Assembly: GCA_910587995.1 (NCBI GenBank) | Contig: CAJUNS010000052.1 | Coordinates: 1-6,147, forward strand | Length of the DNA stretch: 6,147 bases | Direction of reading: 5' to 3' | Source of the DNA: an uncultured Oscillospiraceae bacterium | GTDB lineage: Bacteria; Bacillota_A; Clostridia; Oscillospirales; Acutalibacteraceae | The notes under the pieces: generated by a model | What the model was told of the DNA's origin: nothing | The model's database searches: none | Seen by the model: only the letters and a program-made list of their open reading frames with translations | Shown here: positions 1 through 4,993 of the stretch, in pieces | Layout of the letters: each line of letters begins with the position of its first letter | How positions within the stretch are numbered: position 1 is the stretch's first letter | Program-made: the position numbers and the translations under genes

Positions 1-79
1 TATTTTCGCACTAACCCGCAATTTGTGCAATATTTATTTTTCAAACAAGGCCTAAAATCTACCTCCTAAGTATTTTTCG

Positions 80-107
80 CCCGGGCTCTATCTTTCTTGC
101 AGCCGGG
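80..107. repeat. Imperfect inverted repeat (third hairpin of left region)
   Basis: The arm CCCGGGCT (80-87) pairs with AGCCGGG (101-107) if one G is bulged, leaving a 13-nt loop. It lies 9 nt to the left of the tandem palindromes at 117-166, so a leftward transcript would carry three hairpins in a row. There is no T-run on either side, so it does not look like an intrinsic terminator. Confidence 0.45.
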
Positions 108-116
108 ACTTTGAAT

Positions 117-145
117 TGTGCATGATCCCAGCGGGATCATGCACA
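117..145. repeat. Perfect 13-bp inverted repeat with 3-nt loop
   Basis: TGTGCATGATCCC (117-129) and GGGATCATGCACA (133-145) are exact reverse complements around AGC. The right arm shares its last bases with the next palindrome (143-166), making an abutting pair of strong hairpins. Neither side has a T-run. The pair resembles extragenic palindromic (REP-like) repeats, but copy number cannot be judged from one window. Confidence 0.8.
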
Positions 146-166
146 TGAGGGGGTACCCCCTCATGT
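143..166 (+). terminator. Perfect 24-bp palindrome followed by TTTT; possible rightward terminator
   Basis: ACATGAGGGGG, TA, CCCCCTCATGT reads as a complete palindrome of 24 bp. On the + strand it ends in TTTTC (166-170), so with the preceding hairpin (117-145) it could end a rightward transcript entering from beyond the left edge. On the - strand no T-run follows, so there it would be only a leader hairpin. The T-run is short, so a repeat-element identity is about as likely as a terminator role. Confidence 0.4.
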
Positions 167-175
167 TTTCGCCAA

Positions 176-194
176 GTTTACGCAAGCGCTAAAC
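176..194. promoter_or_regulatory. Candidate LacI-family operator downstream of the leftward promoter
   Basis: GTTTACGCAAGCGCTAAAC has outer arms GTTTA/TAAAC and inner CGC/GCG around AA, with one bulged C. Its core CAAGCGCTAA (183-192) fits the AAnCGnT pattern typical of LacI/GalR-family operators. It lies just past the expected transcription start (near 203) of the promoter at 210-238, where bound repressor would block initiation or act as a roadblock. A similar core, CAAGCGGTTT, lies at 4630-4639 in the GH32 promoter in the same orientation relative to transcription. Binding by the LacI protein of this window is inferred. Confidence 0.45.
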
Positions 195-209
195 CTAACT
201 TATATGGAC

Positions 210-238
210 ATTATAGTACTCTCCCCAGGAAATGTCAA
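210..238 (-). promoter_or_regulatory. Consensus sigma-A promoter, leftward
   Basis: On the - strand TTGACA (238-233) is followed by a 17-nt spacer and TATAAT (215-210), a full match to both consensus hexamers at optimal spacing. Transcription would start near 203 and run off the left edge. It lies downstream of the repressor terminator (366-402), so it begins a new transcription unit. In loci of this kind such a unit often encodes the sugar transporter, but no coding sequence begins inside the window. Confidence 0.85.
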
Positions 239-365
239 CAGTTTTTTAGTCGAAATTCAATTTTTCTCTCTTGAAATCCCTTTCCAGTCATTATAATTGT
301 CCCTGTTTCTGATTTTTCCATTTTTGCAACGCAATCGTTTGTCCTATATTTCGCGCTAAAATGAC

Positions 366-402
366 AAAAAAGCAGAAAAGCCGAAGCTTTCCCGCTTTTT
401 TT
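366..402 (-). terminator. Rho-independent terminator of the LacI-family gene
   Basis: As leftward RNA this folds into an uninterrupted 16-bp stem (arms 401-386 and 381-366) with two G-U wobbles, closed by a C(UUCG)G tetraloop. The 3' arm ends in a run of six U. It begins 24 nt past the repressor stop codon. On the + strand the two wobble pairs become A-C mismatches and the loop becomes CGAA, so the structure favours leftward transcription, although both sides carry A/T runs. Confidence 0.85.
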
Positions 403-425
403 GTATTCAAAACCTGATGCCCTTC

Positions 426-1418
426 TCAACGGCCCAGCACATTGGCTCCCGGCCCGGAGCTGTCCCGGCGCAAAAAGCTGACGGGCAGCACTGTCCGGTC
501 CGGCACCATTTCGCCGTTAATCCGCCGGATTAAATTGTGCACCGCATAGGCGCCCATCTGGGTAATGGGCTGGACCACTGTGCTTATATTGCAATACTCC
601 GACACATTAACCCCATCGAAGCCCACCACGGCCAGCCGCTCCGGCTTTTTTCTAAGACTGGCCAAACTGGTAACCAGCCTAGCCGCAAGCACATCGCTGG
701 TGGCAAAGACCCCGTCCAAAAGCGGGTCCTCATCGAACACCGCCGCCAAATTATCCTGCAAGCCCTCAGCAAACAGATCCTCTTCCCCCAGGTGGTACTT
801 CCGCAGCGCCAGCCTCAGCCGGAGGCATTCCTCCTCAAAGCCCTGGTAGCGCAGATAGGCGGGCATATATTTTTTCACCCGGTTGCCCAGCAGCAGCACA
901 TGGCGGCACCCGCTTTCCGCCAGCTCCTGGGCCGCCAGCGTTCCACCTTTATAATTGTCACAGGAAACAGAGGGAATGTCTGAAATGGTGCGCTCTATGC
1001 TTACCAGAGGGAAATCCGCTTTCAAATAGTCCGTGGCGTCATCCAGACGGCTGCATACCAGCACACCGGCCACATTGTTCGCCCGCAGCATGGAAAAATG
1101 TTCCTTTTCCCGCTGGGCGGAGTTGCCGGAAGCGCATAGCAGCAGCTTATAGCCCTCCCGGCGGCAGGCCAGCTCTACCGCATCCGTCAGCAGTGAAAAA
1201 AAGGGATGGTTTATATATGGCACAATCAGTCCAAGCAAGTGGCTGTTCCGGTTGGACAGTGAACGGGCCATCTCGTTGGGAAAATAATCCAGCTCCTTCA
1301 TGGCCTGGAACACCTTTTCCCGAGTCTTTTCGCTGATAGCGCCCCGGTTGTTCAGCACCCGGGACACTGTAGTGATCGACACACCGACCTTGGCCGCCAC
1401 ATCTTTCAGGGTAGCCAT
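426..1418 (-). CDS. LacI/GalR-family transcriptional repressor
   Basis: This is a DNA-binding sugar-responsive repressor of 330 residues, the usual family length. Residues 3-22 form the LacI helix-turn-helix (TLKDVAAKVGVS, then TTVSRVLNN as recognition region). The hinge (about 47-62, PNEMARSLSNRNSHLLG) and a periplasmic-binding-protein-like effector domain follow; GVFATSD, VVGFDG and a C-terminal VLPVSFLRRDS are typical of it. I chose the ATG at 1418 because GGAGTGGTG precedes it at good spacing and the protein then begins exactly with the helix-turn-helix. An in-frame TTG 36 nt upstream lacks a ribosome binding site. The gene has its own promoter (1500-1528) and terminator (366-402). Its place beside a GH32 gene suggests a sucrose/fructan regulator like ScrR, and operator-like cores at 183-192 and 4630-4639 suggest the targets. 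Effector identity is unknown. Family certain, specificity inferred. Confidence 0.95.
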   Translation of the reverse strand: MATLKDVAAKVGVSITTVSRVLNNRGAISEKTREKVFQAMKELDYFPNEMARSLSNRNSHLLGLIVPYINHPFFSLLTDAVELACRREGYKLLLCASGNSAQREKEHFSMLRANNVAGVLVCSRLDDATDYLKADFPLVSIERTISDIPSVSCDNYKGGTLAAQELAESGCRHVLLLGNRVKKYMPAYLRYQGFEEECLRLRLALRKYHLGEEDLFAEGLQDNLAAVFDEDPLLDGVFATSDVLAARLVTSLASLRKKPERLAVVGFDGVNVSEYCNISTVVQPITQMGAYAVHNLIRRINGEMVPDRTVLPVSFLRRDSSGPGANVLGR

Positions 1419-1499
1419 ATTCACCACTCCAAACCCGCAAACAAATCGCAGCAAGATATTTTAACCGCGGCCCCGCAGGGGACCGCACCGATAAATAAT

Positions 1500-1528
1500 A
1501 TCTTACTATAAAACGTCCAATTTGTCAA
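1500..1528 (-). promoter_or_regulatory. Promoter of the LacI-family gene
   Basis: On the - strand TTGACA (1528-1523), a 17-nt spacer and TAAGAT (1505-1500, 4 of 6 consensus bases) form a good sigma-A promoter. The expected start near 1493 gives a leader of about 75 nt with a small GC-rich hairpin around 1470-1485. No CAAGCG core like those at the two other leftward promoters is seen here, so autoregulation through that motif is not supported. Confidence 0.75.
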
Positions 1529-1535
1529 CATGAAA

Positions 1536-1642
1536 CTCAAGGGGGAGTGTCCGTTTCGGAGAGCTTTTCGTGTTCCCCCGCCCGTAGAGTGGAGGAACAC
1601 AGACGATTATCTCTGCGGTTGGGACACTTCCCTCAAGGGGAG
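1536..1642. repeat. 93-nt imperfect hairpin flanked by direct repeats (MITE-like or 3'-end structure)
   Basis: Three concentric stems fold 1541-1633: GGGGGAGTGTCC (1541-1552) with GGACACTTCCCT (1622-1633), CGGAGAG (1557-1563) with CTCTGCG (1611-1617, one mismatch), and GTGTTCC (1570-1576) with GGAACAC (1594-1600). The first and second stems are separated by 4-nt internal loops on both sides. A near-identical direct repeat, CTCAAGGGG(G)AG, lies at both ends (1536-1547 and 1632-1642), overlapping the outer arms. The element sits between the esterase stop and the repressor promoter. It could be a miniature inverted-repeat element with a target duplication, or the 3' end structure of the GH32-esterase mRNA. 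No T-run follows on the leftward strand, and the outer stem pairs better in + strand RNA, where two positions become G-U, than in leftward RNA, where they are A-C. Confidence 0.55.
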
Positions 1643-1663
1643 CGGCCTGTCAAAGAGCCGGGC

Positions 1664-2845
1664 TTATTTAAAAATCAACTGGGCAAAATCCCGCAGGCAC
1701 TTGCGCCAGACATTCCACTCGTGCTCCCCGTGGTAGAGCTTCTCCACATGCACAGGGCATTCGCTGGGAGCCAGGCCCTTTTCCGCAAACATCGCGCTGT
1801 CCGCTTGGAAACTCTCAATGGCCACCAGGTCCTCCCTGCCGCAGCCTCGGAAGAACACCTTATACTCCCGCTGGAAGCTCTCCTTATCGTCCAGGGCCTT
1901 GAGGAAATCGCAGCCCTCAAAGCGGCCTTTCCGGGGAGAGACAAAGCCGCTGAACACCCCGGCATAGCCGAACATGTCCGGATGGCTGAGGGTGACCGCG
2001 CTGGTCTGCATGGAACCCATGGACAGGCCCGCCATGGCCCGGCTCCACTTGCCGGTTTTCACCCGGTAGCGGGACTCAATGAAGGGGATGCAGTCCGCAA
2101 GGAGCAGCTGCTCGATGCGCTCGACATCCAGCACCCGCAGGCCGTCCTGTTCCTTCTGGACCATGCCGTTATTCATCACCACCACGCAGGGCGTCATTTT
2201 CCCCTGGGCAATCAGATTATCCAGAATAAAGTTGGCCTTGCCCTGGTGCACCCAGCACTGTTCGTTTTCGCCGTGCCCGTGCTGCAAGTAGAGGACCGGG
2301 TACTGGCCGGAAGACTCCTTCATGTAGCCCGCGGGCGTATAAACTAAGCAGCTCTTTACCGTGCCGGTGGTCTTCGCGTTGTAAAACTCCTGGGTCACAG
2401 AGCCGTGGGGCACATCTTTGCACAGAAAGAAGTCATCCTCCTCCTGGGGAATATCCGCATAGTTGATGGGCCGGGACGCGCCAAATCCCACGGGCGCCAG
2501 GGGATTCAGCACCTCTACGCCATCCACAAAAAACATCACCGGGCAGAAGCCTCCTTCGCCGCCATCCACCACGGTGGTCCACAGACCGCCCTGGGTTTTT
2601 TCCAGCTCATACCTTTGGCGGTGTACCTCCGCCGCTACAGACTGGGCGCCAGCGGCCATAAAGTTCAGCCGCATTTTGCCGCCCTCCAACATCATAATCC
2701 CAGGCGGGACTAGGTCTTCGCTGGTGGAATGCAGCGCGGTGCCAGCCTCCCGGCCTAAGGGCAGCTGGGGGTCAAAGCTGCCCGCCGTGCTGGTGATGGC
2801 GCAGTTTAGGGCCGCGGACGGATAGAAATCGGATTTTGAGCTCAT
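1664..2845 (-). CDS. CE1-type esterase (esterase D / enterochelin esterase-like fold)
   Basis: This is a 393-residue alpha/beta hydrolase with an N-terminal early-set (CBM48-like) domain, about residues 55-130 (LWTTVVDGG, FFVDGVEVLNPL). The Esterase D-type catalytic domain occupies about 150-393. Visible features are HGHGEN (189-193, oxyanion region), the nucleophile elbow GLSMGS with Ser275, the probable acid Asp339 in GCGREDL, and His375 in GEHEWNVWR, the usual CE1 ending. No signal peptide is present, so it should act in the cytoplasm on imported substrates. The ATG has a perfect AGGAGG 7 nt upstream. It lies 47 nt behind the GH32 gene on the same strand, almost certainly in one operon. 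Relatives include acetyl-xylan and feruloyl esterases and siderophore esterases; nothing here points to iron. Removing acyl groups from sucrose or fructans is the inferred role, and the exact substrate cannot be read from sequence. Confidence 0.9.
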   Translation of the reverse strand: MSSKSDFYPSAALNCAITSTAGSFDPQLPLGREAGTALHSTSEDLVPPGIMMLEGGKMRLNFMAAGAQSVAAEVHRQRYELEKTQGGLWTTVVDGGEGGFCPVMFFVDGVEVLNPLAPVGFGASRPINYADIPQEEDDFFLCKDVPHGSVTQEFYNAKTTGTVKSCLVYTPAGYMKESSGQYPVLYLQHGHGENEQCWVHQGKANFILDNLIAQGKMTPCVVVMNNGMVQKEQDGLRVLDVERIEQLLLADCIPFIESRYRVKTGKWSRAMAGLSMGSMQTSAVTLSHPDMFGYAGVFSGFVSPRKGRFEGCDFLKALDDKESFQREYKVFFRGCGREDLVAIESFQADSAMFAEKGLAPSECPVHVEKLYHGEHEWNVWRKCLRDFAQLIFK

Positions 2846-2892
2846 GGAAATTCCTCCTTAAAATAGATTGACAACCAAACCAGCAAGCCCTC

Positions 2893-4554
2893 TCAAGGCT
2901 CCCTGTCAAACAAACCGCCCAGCCGGTGGACTTCAAAATCCACGCCCACCCCTGGTTCCAGATAGACCGGCTTAATTTCCGTATGCGCCGGGTCCAGAAC
3001 CCCTGCCAGCGCAATTTGGAATTGCCCGCCGTTCACATAAATCTCCACTGACATTCTGTCCGTAATAACCCGCAGCTCCAGAATATCCCCCACCGGACCC
3101 ACATCATAAGCGCCGCTGGGCAGCAAAAGGCGGTGCAGCTCCGGCTCATAGACCATCAGCACGCCACGCACGGAAACCGCAATGGGACAGCCCTTCTTCA
3201 CGGTCAGCCGCATAGTCATATCCATAGCTTCGCCCAGCGCCTGCCGGGGAATGCGCTCAAACTCCTCCAAGCCCCGGTTTTGAAAAGAAAAGCTGCTCTG
3301 ATACAAAGTCTCCACCTCCCGCGCGGGCCATATCCGCAGCCTTGGCCCCTCCGGCGTTGTATGCAGGCTGATCTCATTGGGCACGCTGGCACAGCTGCTG
3401 AAGGGCCCGCTGGACCTCCAGGCGCGTATCCACGCCATTTGTACCACCCGTCCTTCCGGCAGTCCGGTAAAGGTTTGGGCCGCGTACCCGCCCGGGGACC
3501 AGGCGGAGTCGCTGTAGGCGGAAAAAAGCTTGTGGCTGCTGCCCGCCACCGCCGGGGTCTCCGGTATAAAGCGCCGCCCCTCAAAGCGCCCGATCATGTA
3601 GCAGTCGGTAGACCCCCACAGAACCCACTTCATCCGCGCCGGGTCCCCATCCAATGGCAGGCAGAACAGGTCCGGGCACTCGGCGGCTCCGTACAGATGG
3701 AGGGTTTCGCCCTGCTCCCAGTCCAGCAGATTCTTTGAGTAGAGAAGCATATAGCGGTCATTGTCCAAAAAGACCGCCATAACCCAATTTTCCCCTGCGG
3801 GCTCCCACACCACTTTGGGGTCCCGGTTCATAAAGCAGAGGTTTGGCACCAGCGGATTTTCCGGAAGCTTCTGGAAGGTCTCCCCCCCATCGGCGCTTAC
3901 GGCCGCCGCAATTTCAAAAGGCCGCCCTTTGCTCCAGCGGGATTTGCTCCCCGCTGCGGTGTAAAACAGGAAAACCGGCGGGACCCCCTCCCGCCCCAAG
4001 CCCGAAGTGTTGTGCTCGTCCACAACACCGCCGCCAGAGTACATGCGTCCCGTTTCATCCGGCAGCAGGGCGTAGGGCAATTCTCGCCAATGGGCCAGGT
4101 CCTGGCTTACCATGTGCATCCAATGGGTATTGCCGGGGGAAAAGCCATAGGGGTTCAGTTGGGCAAAGTAGTGGTATGTTCCATTATAGTAAAATAACCC
4201 GTTAGGGTCGTTCATGAATCCGTGGGCAGGCGTGATGTGGGCCAAAGGCCGCTCAGGCTCATGGTAGAGCTCCTCCGCGTCCTTAAACTGATTGGAAAGC
4301 TCCAGCAGGTCCAGAAGGGACTCATCGCCGCCCTCCAAGCGCAGCTCCAGTTCCTCACCGGCGTAAGGCTGCAAAAAGAGTACGCTCCAGGCCCGGGGTT
4401 GGGAGGAGAGCTGTAACTCATACTCCTCCAAAAGCTGTCCTTGGCGGTACAGGCCCAAAATCTGCAACTCACCGCTGGGCGGAAAAACATGGGCTTCCTG
4501 GGCAATGGGCGCCAGCAAATAACGAGTGGAAGCGGTAAATGTGCGGGATTGCAA
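2893..4554 (-). CDS. Glycoside hydrolase family 32 (fructosidase: levanase/invertase-like), cytoplasmic
   Basis: This enzyme hydrolyses beta-fructosidic bonds of sucrose or fructans with retention. Counting from the TTG start (553 residues), an N-terminal beta-sandwich-like extension covers about 1-95, as in GH32 proteins with a DUF4980-type domain. The five-bladed propeller then follows with nucleophile Asp116 in FMNDPNG, Asp245 in NRDPKV (transition-state stabiliser) and acid/base Glu292 in AECPDLF. A C-terminal beta-sandwich ends the protein (VEIYVNGGQ near 502-511). All three catalytic motifs are present. Deviations are FMNDPNG for WMNDPNG, THWMH for the usual MHWGH, and VPNEISL for LPRELTL, so it is a divergent subgroup. 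There is no signal peptide, so it acts inside the cell. An ATG 21 nt upstream (4575) has no ribosome binding site, whereas the TTG at 4554 has AGGAGG 7 nt before it. It is first gene of the operon, driven by the promoter at 4604-4632. Family certain; preferred substrate unknown. Confidence 0.93.
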   Translation of the reverse strand: MQSRTFTASTRYLLAPIAQEAHVFPPSGELQILGLYRQGQLLEEYELQLSSQPRAWSVLFLQPYAGEELELRLEGGDESLLDLLELSNQFKDAEELYHEPERPLAHITPAHGFMNDPNGLFYYNGTYHYFAQLNPYGFSPGNTHWMHMVSQDLAHWRELPYALLPDETGRMYSGGGVVDEHNTSGLGREGVPPVFLFYTAAGSKSRWSKGRPFEIAAAVSADGGETFQKLPENPLVPNLCFMNRDPKVVWEPAGENWVMAVFLDNDRYMLLYSKNLLDWEQGETLHLYGAAECPDLFCLPLDGDPARMKWVLWGSTDCYMIGRFEGRRFIPETPAVAGSSHKLFSAYSDSAWSPGGYAAQTFTGLPEGRVVQMAWIRAWRSSGPFSSCASVPNEISLHTTPEGPRLRIWPAREVETLYQSSFSFQNRGLEEFERIPRQALGEAMDMTMRLTVKKGCPIAVSVRGVLMVYEPELHRLLLPSGAYDVGPVGDILELRVITDRMSVEIYVNGGQFQIALAGVLDPAHTEIKPVYLEPGVGVDFEVHRLGGLFDREP

Positions 4555-4561
4555 AACGACT

Positions 4562-4567
4562 CCTCCT
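4562..4567 (-). promoter_or_regulatory. Ribosome binding site that sets a TTG start for the GH32 gene
   Basis: AGGAGG (4567-4562) lies 7 nt before TTG 4554-4552, the same spacing used by the esterase gene (AGGAGG 2858-2853, ATG 2845). If translation began at the upstream ATG (4575) this motif would instead be codons 3-5 of the gene, and that ATG has no SD of its own. Confidence 0.75.
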
Positions 4568-4603
4568 TCATCCATGCATCTTACGAGAAATGATTTGTCT
4601 GAG

Positions 4604-4632
4604 ATTATACAACGATAGTTTCAAATTGTCAA
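4604..4632 (-). promoter_or_regulatory. Consensus sigma-A promoter of the GH32-esterase operon
   Basis: On the - strand TTGACA (4632-4627), a 17-nt spacer and TATAAT (4609-4604) match the consensus completely. Transcription should start near 4597, giving a 5' UTR of about 43 nt to the TTG start. AT-rich DNA with A/T tracts (4645-4683) lies upstream and may act as an UP element. A fully consensus promoter on a catabolic operon implies tight repression, in keeping with the palindrome over its -35 box. Confidence 0.9.
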
Positions 4633-4644
4633 GCGGTTTCACAA
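4626..4644. promoter_or_regulatory. Candidate LacI-family operator over the GH32 -35 box
   Basis: TTGTCAAGCGGTTTCACAA is a 19-bp imperfect palindrome (7 of 9 pairs match) centred on a G and covering the -35 hexamer (4627-4632). The right part AAGCGGTTTCA fits the LacI/GalR and CcpA half-site pattern AAnCGnTnWCA. The left half is offset by one base from a full cre site. The LacI protein encoded at 426-1418 is the natural candidate binder, with CcpA a second possibility. Confidence 0.55.
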
Positions 4645-4653
4645 AATTATTTT

Positions 4654-4782
4654 ATGCAAAATGCATTTAAGAAATTTAAATTTGACACGCTGAAGCCACT
4701 TTCAGAGTTAAAGCAGAATGGATGTCGAATAGCGGCGTTTGGAGCAATGGTTTGTGCAGCCTTCTTCGGCTTCATAGCATAA
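4654..4782 (+). CDS. Doubtful 42-codon ORF with a hydrophobic C-terminus
   Basis: The frame from ATG 4654 to TAA 4780-4782 encodes a basic N-terminus (MQNAFKKFKF), a short polar stretch (LKPLSELKQNGC) and a hydrophobic tail (IAAFGAMVCAAFFGFIA) that could span a membrane. No Shine-Dalgarno precedes the ATG and no clear rightward promoter is seen. It lies between the divergent GH32 and vanY promoters. The composition is more protein-like than expected by chance, so it may be a small membrane peptide or the tail of a lost gene. A spurious frame is still the likeliest explanation. Confidence 0.2.
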   Translation: MQNAFKKFKFDTLKPLSELKQNGCRIAAFGAMVCAAFFGFIA

Positions 4783-4873
4783 AGCTTGAATGAAACCGTG
4801 ACGTTTACGGCCACCCTGCCCGCCCAAGCTTAAGACTATCTTAGGAAAGACACAATTTCATATTAAAGAACCC

Positions 4874-4965
4874 AGCGTTCCCATCTGGTATACTTTTAAA
4901 AGAAAGTGAGCGGACCAGCCAGCCGCTTTGCTTTCAAACAGTATTCAACTGCCAGTGGGAACGCT
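4874..4965. repeat. 14-bp inverted repeat bracketing the vanY promoter and leader hairpin
   Basis: AGCGTTCCCATCTGG (4874-4888) and CCAGTGGGAACGCT (4952-4965) are reverse complements except for one extra T in the left arm. Between them lie the -10 element at 4889-4894 and a second hairpin (GAAAG/CTTTC plus AGCGG/CCGCT, 4902-4935). The right arm is followed by TTATTATTTT and then the vanY ribosome binding site. Possible roles are an invertible promoter segment, a terminator/attenuator for transcripts entering from upstream, or a small mobile repeat. Confidence 0.7.
4886..4894 (+). promoter_or_regulatory. Extended -10 promoter of the vanY-like gene
   Basis: TGGTATACT combines the TG extended element (4886-4887) with TATACT (4889-4894, 5 of 6 consensus bases). 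No good -35 box lies 16-18 nt upstream, as is common for extended -10 promoters. A start near 4901 gives a leader of about 93 nt containing the hairpin at 4902-4935. The TG element lies within the left arm of the inverted repeat (4874-4888). Confidence 0.55.
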
Positions 4966-4993
4966 TTATTATTTTGCTTAGGAGGAATAAATC

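Larger units (their letters stand above)
62..164 (-). other. Structured leader with doubtful 32-codon ORF ending on an orphan SD
   Basis: Read leftward, an ATG at 164-162 opens a 32-codon frame that runs through all three hairpins of this region. It stops at TAG 68-66, inside a strong Shine-Dalgarno-like TTAGGAGG (AGGAGG at 67-62). No ribosome binding site precedes the ATG. The SD itself has no ATG, GTG or TTG at normal spacing: the nearest is a TTG 13 nt away that stops after four codons. The predicted peptide starts MRGYPLMC, ends RARAKNT and resembles no family I recognise. It could be a leader peptide, but is more likely a chance frame across palindromic DNA. Confidence 0.15.

Noticed and set aside
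286..300. Isolated TATAAT-like sequence on both strands
   Set aside because: No -35 hexamer at 16-18 nt on either strand and no gene to serve. AT-rich intergenic DNA gives such matches easily.
235..429. A 64-codon leftward frame overlapping the repressor stop
   Set aside because: It starts at TTG without an SD and runs through the repressor terminator and the -35 box of the next promoter. No family resemblance.
1419..1454. Longer repressor start at TTG 1454 (12 extra residues)
   Set aside because: No ribosome binding site precedes it, while ATG 1418 has GGAGTGGTG and starts directly at the conserved helix-turn-helix.
1547..2347. A 266-codon rightward frame
   Set aside because: It is the antisense of the esterase gene, a usual effect of GC-rich third positions. 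It has no SD or recognisable domain and is rich in His, Leu and Ala.
4629..4642. CcpA cre site at the GH32 promoter
   Set aside because: The right half fits the consensus but the left TGW is offset by one base. It is kept only as a general LacI-family operator candidate.
4952..4965. T-box-like sequence (GTGGGAACGC) upstream of vanY
   Set aside because: It resembles the T-box core GTGGnACCGC at most positions, but its complement lies upstream, not downstream. No specifier or stem I features are seen, and a D,D-carboxypeptidase is not a typical T-box target.
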